DNA from: Acidimicrobiales bacterium
GTDB lineage: Bacteria > Actinomycetota > Acidimicrobiia > Acidimicrobiales > Palsa-688
Direction of reading: 5' to 3'
Length of the DNA: 5,027 bases
Assembly (NCBI GenBank): GCA_019241495.1
Contig: JAFAWZ010000230.1
Location: 1-5,027 of the forward strand
Both the position numbers and the translations under genes were made by a program. The notes under the pieces are model-generated. The model did not search any database. It saw only the letters and a program-made list of their open reading frames with translations, and was not told the DNA's origin. Shown piece after piece: positions 1 to 5,027 of the stretch. Each line of letters starts with the position of its first letter. Positions within the stretch are counted from its first letter, which is position 1.

Positions 1-2079
1 TTGGTGGACGACGAACCGTTCGACGTCCGTTACGGCCAGTTGGTGAGCCACGAACGGAGCCTCGATATGCGGGCCGGCACGTTGACCCGGCAGGTCCGCT
101 GGCGGTCCCCCACTGGCCGCGAGGTCCGCATCCGATCGGTCCGCCTGGTGTCTCTGACCCATCGCTCGATCGCCGCCATCTCCTATGAGGTCGAGGCCGT
201 CGATGACACCAGGGTCGTCGTCCAATCCGAGCTGGTCGCCAACGAGTCACTGCCGGGCCGCGACCGCGACCCCCGGGCGGCAGCCGACATCGGGCCGTCG
301 CTCGTCGGCGAGGAGACCCTGACCCATCGCTGCGGGGCGGTGATGGTCCACACGACCCGTCTGAGCGGGCTGCGGCTGGCGGCCGGGATGGACCACGACC
401 TGGAGCAACCCGGGCATGCAGTGGTCGACGTGGACGCTCAAGGCGACATAGCCAGGGTCACGCTGGCCGCCCGGCTCCGGCCCGGCGAGCGCCTGAGGAT
501 GGTCAAGCTGGTCGCCTACGGCTGGTCGGCCCGCCGGTCCCGTTCCGCTCTCCACGACCAAGTGGTGGCCGCTCTCGCCGGCGCCCGCGAGTCCGGCTGG
601 GACGGACTGGTCGACGATCAACGAGAGTTCCTCGACGAATTCTGGAGCGGCGCCGACGTCGAGGTCGACGGCGACGCCCAGGTACAGCAGGCGGTTCGTT
701 TCGCCCTGTTCCAGATGATCCAGGCCGCGGCCCGGGCCGAACAACGACCGATCCCGGCCAAGGGCCTGACCGGGCCGGGCTACGACGGGCACACCTTTTG
801 GGATTCCGAGATCTACGTGCTGCCCGTGCTCACCTACACCCACCCCGCGGCGGCCGCCGACGCGCTGCGCTGGCGCGCCTCGACGCTTGCGGTGGCCGAG
901 GACAACGCGACCGGCCTGGGCCTGGAAGGTGCCGCCTTCGCGTGGCGGACCATCTCAGGCGCGGAATGCTCCGGTTACTGGCCGGCTGGGACCGCGGCGT
1001 TCCACGTCAACGCCGACATCGCGGACGCCGCCATTCGTTACGTCGAAGCAACCGGGGACGTCGAGTTCGAGAAGGACACCTCCATGCCGTTGCTGGTCGC
1101 CACTGCCCGGTTGTGGCGCAGCCTCGGTCAGCACGACATGGAGGGAAACTTTCGCATAGACGGCGTGACCGGGCCCGACGAGTACAGCGCGATAGCGGAC
1201 AACAACGTCTACACGAATCTCATGGCCGCCCAGAACCTGGTCGGGGCGGCCGAGGTGGCCGGACGCTATCGGGCCCAGGCGGCCGGGCTCGGGGTGACTG
1301 CCGAAGAGATGGCATCGTGGCGGGACGCCGCGCACGCCATCGTGATCCCCTACGACGAACGGCTCGGCATACACCCCCAGAGCGAACGGTTCACCGACCA
1401 CGCCCGTTGGGAGTTCGAGTCGACCGGGCCGGAGAAGTATCCGCTGCTACTGCACTTCCCGTACTTCAACCTGTACCGCAAGCAGGTGGTCAAGCAGGCC
1501 GACCTGGTGCTGGCCATGCAGCTCCGAGGGGAGGCGTTCACGCCCGAACAGAAGGCTCGGAACTTCGACTACTACGAGGAGCTGACCGTCCGGGATTCGT
1601 CCCTGTCGGCCGGCACCCAGGCGGTGATGGCGGCCGAGGTCGGCCACATGGACCTGGCCCACGACTACCTCGCCGAGGCGGCCCTGATGGACTTGCAGGA
1701 TCTGGAGAACAATACCCGTGACGGACTGCACCTGGCTTCGCTGGCCGGCACCTGGCACGCTCTCGTCATGGGCTTCGGGGGGCTCAGAACGGAAAAAGGG
1801 GTCCTCTCGTTCTCACCGCGCCTTCCCGAGAGCATCACCGGGCTCTGCTTCAAGCTCCGGTACCGAGGCCGGCGGCTGGAAGTGGCCATCGACGCGGACC
1901 ACGCCGCGTACCGCCTCCTCGAGGGAGAGGCAGTCAGCGTCTTGCATCATGGGACGAGCGTTCGATTGGACCCCGGGCAGGAGGCCTCCCGCCGCCTGCC
2001 CCGCATTCGAAGCCGGCCTCGCCCCCAGCAGCCGAAGCACCGCGAGCCTCCGCCGCACCATCCGGGCGAAGGCGCCTGA
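1..2079 (+). CDS. Glycoside hydrolase family 65 phosphorylase (trehalose/kojibiose/maltose phosphorylase-like), 5' end outside window
   Basis: GH65 enzymes cleave alpha-linked glucose disaccharides with phosphate, giving beta-glucose 1-phosphate and glucose, in the cytoplasm. The visible 692 residues start inside the N-terminal beta-sandwich (text such as DEPFDVRYG and LDMRAGTLTRQVRW near residues 4-34). The leading TTG is therefore not the start: about 90-100 residues, including the usual N-terminal SLF...NG..G.RG region, are missing. The (alpha/alpha)6 barrel follows (about 225-600), with HTFWDSE at 264-270, VTGPDEY with the likely general acid Glu394, KQADLVLAM near 498, DSSLSAGTQ near 535 and DGLHLAS at 574-580, the histidine probably near the phosphate site. 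A C-terminal beta-domain (about 605-660) ends in a Pro/Arg-rich tail (RPRPQQPKHREP) of a kind I recall from actinobacterial homologues. The last 267 bases are antisense to the PAP2 gene. Family call is firm; substrate (trehalose, kojibiose, maltose or other) cannot be decided here. Confidence 0.95.
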   Translation: MVDDEPFDVRYGQLVSHERSLDMRAGTLTRQVRWRSPTGREVRIRSVRLVSLTHRSIAAISYEVEAVDDTRVVVQSELVANESLPGRDRDPRAAADIGPSLVGEETLTHRCGAVMVHTTRLSGLRLAAGMDHDLEQPGHAVVDVDAQGDIARVTLAARLRPGERLRMVKLVAYGWSARRSRSALHDQVVAALAGARESGWDGLVDDQREFLDEFWSGADVEVDGDAQVQQAVRFALFQMIQAAARAEQRPIPAKGLTGPGYDGHTFWDSEIYVLPVLTYTHPAAAADALRWRASTLAVAEDNATGLGLEGAAFAWRTISGAECSGYWPAGTAAFHVNADIADAAIRYVEATGDVEFEKDTSMPLLVATARLWRSLGQHDMEGNFRIDGVTGPDEYSAIADNNVYTNLMAAQNLVGAAEVAGRYRAQAAGLGVTAEEMASWRDAAHAIVIPYDERLGIHPQSERFTDHARWEFESTGPEKYPLLLHFPYFNLYRKQVVKQADLVLAMQLRGEAFTPEQKARNFDYYEELTVRDSSLSAGTQAVMAAEVGHMDLAHDYLAEAALMDLQDLENNTRDGLHLASLAGTWHALVMGFGGLRTEKGVLSFSPRLPESITGLCFKLRYRGRRLEVAIDADHAAYRLLEGEAVSVLHHGTSVRLDPGQEASRRLPRIRSRPRPQQPKHREPPPHHPGEGA

Positions 2080-2841
2080 AGCGTGCCATCGAACGACGAG
2101 GAGCGCCATCGCACACAAGACGAGCTCCGCCAGCCCGTCGGCCCAGTAGTGGTTCCCCGTTACGACCACGACCCACATCGTGAACACCGGGTAGGCGGCG
2201 GCGAGGCATCGCCATCGACTCCGCCCGGCGTAAATTACAGCGCCGGCGACGATCAGAGCCCAACCCACGTGCACTGACGGCATGGCCGACAGCTGATCCA
2301 GCCCGGGCCGGGGCGTCGCCGGGTACACGCCGGGGCCGACCACCCGCCCCGTGTCGATCAGACCCAGGCCCGGGACCAGCCGGGGAGGAGCGACGGGGAC
2401 CAGTGCGACGAGGAGGCTGGCCGCCGTCGTGAACGCGAGGGCGTTGCGCACCGCCGGGTACCGGTCCCGATGGCGGGCGAACAGCCACACCAGGCATGCG
2501 CCGGTGAAGGCCACGTGCAACCCGATGTAGTAGTAGTTGAAAGCCCGCACCAGGAACCGGCTACCGAGCACGAGCTGCTGGGTGGTGGCCTCGCTCGGCA
2601 GGTGGAACCAGCGTTCGGCGGAAGCAATGGCTCGGCCTCGCCGGAGCGCCCCCGAGGCCTGGGCGAGCGAGAGGCTGCCGGCCAGCTGCCACAGGGCGTA
2701 GAGAGCGAACATGACAGTGAGCTCGCGCGTCCACGCCGCAGCTGACCGCAGCCGGCTGGCCGCAGCCCGGACCAGGCCTCGCGTGGCGGCGGCGGTACCG
2801 ACCGCGGCGACCGACGCGTCCTGCCACGGCAGCCACTCCAC
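1813..2841 (-). CDS. PAP2-superfamily membrane phosphatase, Aur1/Ipt1 (inositol phosphotransferase)-like
   Basis: A 342-residue multi-spanning membrane protein. Known members of this class are lipid phosphatases or inositolphosphoryl-type phosphotransferases acting at the membrane. Hydrophobic segments lie near residues 41-60, 98-122, 132-152, 192-206, 212-228 and 236-252, so about six helices. The catalytic signature is clear: MPSVHVGWAL (Ser189, His191) and TGNHYWADGLAEL (His231, Asp235), matching the PSxH and Hx3D motifs of PAP2 proteins; YYYIGLH (103-109) and APPRL (151-155) also fit the Aur1-like branch. The start is GTG, the only start codon near an upstream GGGAGGT, although the 12-base spacing is long. 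Residues from 255 onward are antisense to the GH65 gene. The basic segment RMVRRRLAVLRLLG (260-273) is a plausible natural end, and the remaining ~70 residues look low in family character and may be read-through of an open antisense frame. Substrate unknown. Confidence 0.88.
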   Translation of the reverse strand: MEWLPWQDASVAAVGTAAATRGLVRAAASRLRSAAAWTRELTVMFALYALWQLAGSLSLAQASGALRRGRAIASAERWFHLPSEATTQQLVLGSRFLVRAFNYYYIGLHVAFTGACLVWLFARHRDRYPAVRNALAFTTAASLLVALVPVAPPRLVPGLGLIDTGRVVGPGVYPATPRPGLDQLSAMPSVHVGWALIVAGAVIYAGRSRWRCLAAAYPVFTMWVVVVTGNHYWADGLAELVLCAMALLVVRWHASGAFARMVRRRLAVLRLLGARPASNAGQAAGGLLPGVQSNARPMMQDADCLSLEEAVRGVVRVDGHFQPPASVPELEAEPGDALGKAR

Positions 2842-2853
2842 TTCGGAGACGCT

Positions 2854-2860
2854 ACCTCCC
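2854..2860 (-). promoter_or_regulatory. Ribosome binding site candidate for the PAP2 gene
   Basis: The minus strand reads GGGAGGT here, ending 12 bases before the GTG at 2841. The match to the anti-Shine-Dalgarno is good but the spacing is longer than usual. There is no ATG, GTG or TTG in frame between the two, so GTG 2841 is the best available start. Confidence 0.45.
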
Positions 2861-2905
2861 GAATCAGCTGCCTTGTCCCGAGGGACGGACCAGGCCGGAT
2901 CCGCG

Positions 2906-2911
2906 TAGCAT
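2906..2911 (+). promoter_or_regulatory. Possible -10 box (TAGCAT) for leaderless transcription
   Basis: TAGCAT fits the actinobacterial TANNNT -10 pattern and ends 7 bases before the A of the ATG at 2919, which would put the transcription start at or next to the start codon. The absence of any purine-rich ribosome site just upstream of 2919 agrees with leaderless translation. No good -35 is visible. This is inferred from spacing and motif only. Confidence 0.45.
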
Positions 2912-2918
2912 CGTCGCC

Positions 2919-3314
2919 ATGACCTCGGCCGAGTCAGTCCGCACCCGGCCCCCGATGAGCAGGGGCGAGTCGACCGTGCGGCGCGTCCTGGTGGTGCCGG
3001 AGGGGAAACCCACGGCCGGGGAGGACCAGGCCCACCGGCTCTTCAGCGTGTCGATCGCTCTCTCGGCTACCCGCTGCTTGGCGACGTACGTGATCTTACC
3101 GGTCGTGACCCCGTTGATCGGGCCGTCGACAGGGACCGGCCCGGAGATAGGTATCCCGTTGAGCATCCTGGCCCTCGTCTTCGACGTCAGGGCCCTGCGC
3201 CGCTTCTGGCTGGCCGACCACCGATGGCGCTGGAGGATGACCATCCTGTACGGGTTGCTGATGGTGCTCGTGACGGCCCTTTTGGGCTGGGACATAGCCC
3301 ACCTCACCGGCTGA
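2919..3314 (+). CDS. Small membrane protein of unknown function, three predicted helices
   Basis: This 131-residue protein is not recognised by name. It has a hydrophilic, Arg/Ser-rich N-terminus (1-40), then hydrophobic stretches at about 42-68 (with TRCLATYVILPVVTPL), 76-92 and 108-127, separated by a basic, Trp-rich loop RRFWLADHRWRWR (94-106). That positive loop should lie on the cytoplasmic side. No catalytic motif is visible. The ATG at 2919 is preferred because of the TAGCAT hexamer 7 bases upstream; the next ATG (2955) has no ribosome site either. Codon use matches the neighbouring genes, and the antisense frames lack membrane or domain logic, so this frame is taken as real. It is divergent from the PAP2 gene and lies 79 bases before the aldo/keto reductase, with which it may or may not be co-transcribed. 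The layout looks like that of a conserved hypothetical integral membrane protein. Confidence 0.78.
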   Translation: MTSAESVRTRPPMSRGESTVRRVLVVPEGKPTAGEDQAHRLFSVSIALSATRCLATYVILPVVTPLIGPSTGTGPEIGIPLSILALVFDVRALRRFWLADHRWRWRMTILYGLLMVLVTALLGWDIAHLTG

Positions 3315-3318
3315 GCCT

Positions 3319-3371
3319 CGGAGTGCCGGTCCGGCGCCTGCCCTCGGTAGTGTTCTGAAGTCGGCACTCCG
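3319..3371. repeat. 10-bp perfect inverted repeat upstream of the aldo/keto reductase
   Basis: CGGAGTGCCG (3319-3328) and CGGCACTCCG (3362-3371) are perfect reverse complements separated by 33 bases. They lie between the stop codon of the small membrane protein (3312-3314) and the ribosome site of the reductase (3383-3389). No T-run follows, so a classical intrinsic terminator is unlikely. The arms flank a TANNNT hexamer, which is compatible with a split operator, but a simple RNA hairpin is equally possible. Confidence 0.6.
3348..3353 (+). promoter_or_regulatory. Possible -10 box (TAGTGT) for the aldo/keto reductase
   Basis: TAGTGT matches TANNNT and lies 40 bases before the ATG at 3394, inside the spacer of the 3319-3371 inverted repeat. 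A start around 3360 would leave a leader of about 34 bases holding the GGGGAGG ribosome site. No convincing -35 is seen, so this is a weak prediction. Confidence 0.3.
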
Positions 3372-3393
3372 GCCGGCGTCGAGGGGAGGTCTG

Positions 3394-4326
3394 ATGGAGA
3401 AGCGACGGTTCCAGACTGGCGGGCTCGAGGTTTCACTGGTCGGCGTGGGCTGCAACAACTTCGGCGGGAGGATCGACGAGCCGGCAGCCGCAGCGGTCGT
3501 GCACACCGCCCTCGATGAGGGGATCACCCACTTCGACACCGCCGAGATGTACGGAAACGGCAAGTCCGAGGAATTCCTCGGTCGGGCCCTCGGCAACCGC
3601 CGCGACGAGGTGGTCATCGCCACGAAGGCCTCACCCCGCCCCGAAGGCGACGAATTCCGCCCGGGAGCGCTGGCCCGCCGCATCCAAGAGGCGTGCGAGT
3701 CGAGCCTGAAACGCCTCGGGACAGACCGGATCGACCTCTACTACCAGCACCGCCCCGACCCCGACGCTCCGCTCGATGAAGTCCTCTCCACCATGGAGGA
3801 GCTGGTCAAGGACGGCAAGGTGTTGCACGTGGCCTGCTCCAACTACTCAGCCGACCTGCTCGGCCAGGCTGATCAGGTGGCTCACGACCGAGGGACGACC
3901 CCTTTTTCCGCCAACCAAGTCGAGTGGAGCCTGCTGAACCGGAACATCGAGGCCGGCGTGGCGCCCGTCGCCCAGAAGCTCGGCGTCGCCATCGTTCCCT
4001 ACTTTCCCCTCGCGTCTGGCCTGCTCACCGGCAAGTACCGCCAAGGTGAACCGTTCCCTCCCGGCTCGCGCCTTTCTGGCGGGGGCGGCCATTTCGCCCG
4101 CATCTTGACCGACGAGAACTTCGATTACGTCGAGAAGCTGACCACGTTCGCCGAGTCGCGGGACCACACCATCTTGGAGCTGGCCTTCGCGTGGCTCGCC
4201 GCCCAGGACGGGGTGCCTTCGATCATCGCGGGTGCCACCTCACCCGAGCAGGTGAGGAGCAACGCGGCCGCCGCCTCGTGGACCCTGACCACTGACGACT
4301 TGGCGGCCATACCGAAACGCCCCTAG
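3394..4326 (+). CDS. Aldo/keto reductase, NADPH-dependent oxidoreductase
   Basis: Soluble (beta/alpha)8-barrel enzyme of the aldo/keto reductase family, which reduces aldehydes or ketones with NAD(P)H; substrate unknown. At 310 residues it has the usual length. The catalytic tetrad is complete: Asp48 and Tyr53 in FDTAEMYG, Lys78 in ATK, His119 in YYQHRPDP. Further family landmarks are SNYS (149-152), NQVEWSLLNR (174-183) and the C-terminal cofactor segment IAGATSPEQVRSN (278-290). The ATG is supported by GGGGAGG (3383-3389) four bases upstream. The protein ends DDLAAIPKRP, whereas many homologues carry several more residues after DDLA.I. The TAG stop (4324-4326) lies within the end of the long inverted-repeat element beginning at 4322, so the last residues may have been altered or trimmed by its arrival. 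All catalytic and cofactor motifs remain, so activity should be intact. Confidence 0.95.
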   Translation: MEKRRFQTGGLEVSLVGVGCNNFGGRIDEPAAAAVVHTALDEGITHFDTAEMYGNGKSEEFLGRALGNRRDEVVIATKASPRPEGDEFRPGALARRIQEACESSLKRLGTDRIDLYYQHRPDPDAPLDEVLSTMEELVKDGKVLHVACSNYSADLLGQADQVAHDRGTTPFSANQVEWSLLNRNIEAGVAPVAQKLGVAIVPYFPLASGLLTGKYRQGEPFPPGSRLSGGGGHFARILTDENFDYVEKLTTFAESRDHTILELAFAWLAAQDGVPSIIAGATSPEQVRSNAAAASWTLTTDDLAAIPKRP

Positions 4327-4459
4327 AAGCTGTCGCAAACTACTTCGAGGAGGGAGAAGGCGGCGAGTCGTCCCTTACTGTCGATGCGAGCGGAGAGGCG
4401 AGTCGGTCGACGATGAGCCGCCGCCTTTTCCCTCCCGCTGGTTCGCGACAGCTTCTTGG
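4322..4459. repeat. ~138-base long inverted-repeat (hairpin) element, MITE-like or bidirectional terminator
   Basis: The outer arms 4322-4336 and 4445-4459 are reverse complements at 14 of 15 positions, including a perfect 12-bp core (AGAAGCTGTCGC against GCGACAGCTTCT). A second, inner pair, 4349-4365 against 4419-4435, forms 17 consecutive pairs (GGAGGGAGAAGGCGGCG against CGCCGCCTTTTCCCTCC, one G-T). A third short pair is TCGTC (4368-4372) with GACGA (4409-4413). The whole region can fold as one long imperfect hairpin with a ~36-base loop. It encodes no protein. It begins exactly at the reductase stop. Terminal inverted repeats around a short non-coding core suggest a miniature mobile element; no clear target duplication is visible. 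Termination of reductase transcription is an alternative or additional role, though no T-run follows. Confidence 0.7.
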
Positions 4460-4470
4460 CAGCCCTCTAC

Positions 4471-4489
4471 GGCTGACGTTCAGTCAGCT
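4471..4489. repeat. Short palindrome, operator-like or small hairpin
   Basis: GCTGAC (4472-4477) and GTCAGC (4483-4488) are perfect reverse complements around the five bases GTTCA, extended by a G-T pair at 4471/4489. It stands 12 bases beyond the long inverted repeat and 56 bases before the small-ORF start at 4545. Size and symmetry fit a dimeric repressor site, but nothing in the window identifies a regulator. Confidence 0.4.
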
Positions 4490-4533
4490 GCCACCACCCC
4501 CGATGGGTGAGTTTGCTTAGATGGAGCACTCAC

Positions 4534-4542
4534 GGGAGGGGG
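4534..4542 (+). promoter_or_regulatory. Ribosome binding site deciding the start of the small ORF
   Basis: GGGAGGGGG lies directly before ATG 4545, with its GGGAGG core five bases away. This favours 4545 over the in-frame ATG at 4521, which follows a TAG stop (4518-4520) immediately and has no purine-rich site upstream. Confidence 0.65.
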
Positions 4543-4544
4543 AG

Positions 4545-4709
4545 ATGACAGAGGAAGAACTGTTCGCGTGCATTGCATCCGAGCTGGCCCGGGATCGGGC
4601 CTGGCTGCGCCATATGCGATGGATCGGCTTCGCCGGGCGGGCTCGCGCCCTGTGTATCAAGGCCCTGTGCTGCAGCGCCCCGGCGGGCACGACCTGGATG
4701 CTCGTCTAG
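4545..4709 (+). CDS. Small ORF, 54 residues, Cys- and Trp-containing protein of unknown function
   Basis: I do not recognise this protein. It begins MTEEELFACIASELARDR, an acidic, probably helical segment, followed by a basic and aromatic stretch (WLRHMRWIGFAGRAR, about 20-34) and a hydrophobic Cys-bearing end (ALCIKALCCSAPAG, about 35-48), closing TTWMLV. It has four cysteines (three in LCIKALCC) and three tryptophans. No transmembrane helix of full length is certain; residues 26-43 are amphipathic at best. Support for coding is a strong ribosome site, mostly G/C third positions like the neighbours, and a stop that exactly interlocks with that of the converging MFS gene. It could be a small conserved actinobacterial protein, a remnant of a larger gene, or a chance frame in GC-rich DNA. 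Confidence 0.5.
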   Translation: MTEEELFACIASELARDRAWLRHMRWIGFAGRARALCIKALCCSAPAGTTWMLV

Positions 4710-5027
4710 GCGATCCCTCTGAGCACGCCCTCTTTACCCCTGCTCCACGAGGCGGCCGCGGCGACCAGGCAGGCCCCTATGGCGAAGTCGAACGCGGCCC
4801 GCAGACCCTGGTGGAAGGGCGCGGAGATCAGGTGGGGAAAGAACGACCGGCCCTGCAGAACGGTGGCCCGGTCCGGGGGTAGCTGGGCCAGCGCCGACGG
4901 GCCGAGCAGGTGCTGCACCGGGTTGTAACCGAGGAAGGCGGCGAAAAGGGTGGAGACCGGGGGGAGGTGGGCGACCCGCGAGGCCTCGCTGGGGGGCACG
5001 CCGTTCCCGACCAGGCCGTGGTACAGG
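4706..5027 (-). CDS. MFS transporter, DHA2 (EmrB/QacA) drug-exporter-like, C-terminal part only
   Basis: The minus frame is open from the right edge to a TAG at 4708-4706. The visible ~106 residues begin LYHGLVGNGVPPSEASRVAHLPP; the in-frame GTG at 4999 is internal. ASRVAHLPPVSTLFAAFLGYNP, then QHLLGP and GRSFFPHLISAPF, is the pattern I know from the C-terminal ends of actinobacterial 14-helix MFS exporters. The last membrane helix is FDFAIGACLVAAAASW, followed by the short basic tail SRGKEGVLRGIA. Such proteins expel drugs or toxic metabolites by proton antiport across the cytoplasmic membrane; substrate unknown. The gene ends by sharing CTAG with the stop of the small ORF on the other strand, leaving no room for a terminator between them. 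Most of the gene, including the antiporter motifs, lies beyond the window. Confidence 0.85.
   Translation of the reverse strand, partial: LYHGLVGNGVPPSEASRVAHLPPVSTLFAAFLGYNPVQHLLGPSALAQLPPDRATVLQGRSFFPHLISAPFHQGLRAAFDFAIGACLVAAAASWSRGKEGVLRGIA

Noticed and set aside
1..3. TTG at the first base as the start codon of the GH65 gene
   Set aside because: The protein text at this point belongs to the interior of the N-terminal domain, so the gene must begin upstream of the window.
247..843. A 198-codon open frame on the - strand inside the GH65 gene
   Set aside because: Antisense shadow of high-GC coding sequence; no family features.
798..1721. A 307-codon open frame on the + strand inside the GH65 gene
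   Set aside because: Arg/Gly-rich, low-complexity product with no motifs; it is an alternative frame of the well-supported GH65 gene.
1934..2497. A 187-codon minus frame inside the PAP2 gene, considered as a frameshifted true end of PAP2
   Set aside because: Its product is Arg/Gly/Pro-rich and membrane-free, and the PAP2 motifs and helices are continuous in the other frame to at least residue 270.
2864..3436. Minus-strand open frames across the small membrane protein (2864-3436 and 3096-3683)
   Set aside because: No recognisable domains, and they run through the gap and the start of the certain reductase gene; the + frame has hydrophobic helices and a placed -10 box.
4322..4459. CRISPR or attachment-site interpretation of the repeat region
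   Set aside because: There is a single inverted pair, no direct repeats with spacers, no tRNA gene or integrase nearby.
4521..4544. ATG at 4521 as the start of the small ORF
   Set aside because: It follows a stop codon directly and lacks a ribosome site, while ATG 4545 has a strong one; the extra codons are the purine-rich site read as protein.
4568..4882. A 104-codon + frame overlapping the small ORF and the MFS end
   Set aside because: Gly/Arg/Pro-rich without motifs and antisense to the clear MFS C-terminus.

Overview
The window is GC-rich throughout, with coding sequence that favours G or C at third codon positions, high-GC shine-dalgarno sites, and one probable leaderless start behind a TANNNT hexamer. 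Protein content is that of an actinomycete-type bacterium: a family GH65 phosphorylase of the actinobacterial type, an actinobacterial-looking PAP2/Aur1-like membrane phosphatase, and a DHA2-type MFS exporter. I suspect a lineage such as Acidimicrobiia, but the sequence alone does not settle that.

Layout. Bases 1-2079 (+) hold the 3' part of a GH65 glycoside phosphorylase whose first ~90-100 codons lie outside the window. Running against it is a PAP2-superfamily membrane phosphatase (2841-1813, -); the two convergent frames overlap by 267 bases. A 77-base divergent gap then leads to a small three-helix membrane protein (2919-3314, +). A 79-base gap carrying a 10-bp inverted repeat around a possible -10 box precedes an intact aldo/keto reductase (3394-4326, +). 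The reductase stop codon lies inside the end of a ~138-base long-inverted-repeat element (4322-4459). After it come a short palindrome, a 54-codon Cys/Trp-containing small ORF (4545-4709, +) and the C-terminal end of an MFS drug-exporter-like protein entering from the right edge (5027-4706, -). The last two genes share the tetranucleotide CTAG as both of their stop codons.

Working together. There is no evident multi-gene pathway. GH65 is carbohydrate metabolism (phosphorolysis of an alpha-linked disaccharide), PAP2 and the small membrane protein act at the membrane, the aldo/keto reductase is a generic NADPH oxidoreductase, and the MFS protein is an exporter. Gene order is compact with alternating strands, so most genes are probably transcribed singly; the small membrane protein and the reductase are the only same-strand neighbours that could be co-transcribed. 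No RNA genes, CRISPR arrays, transposase genes or phage genes are visible, and no stretch over 300 bases lacks a gene. I do not see a convincing new biological system; the items most worth a second look are the in-register antisense overlap, the hairpin element abutting the reductase, and the small ORF with its shared stop.
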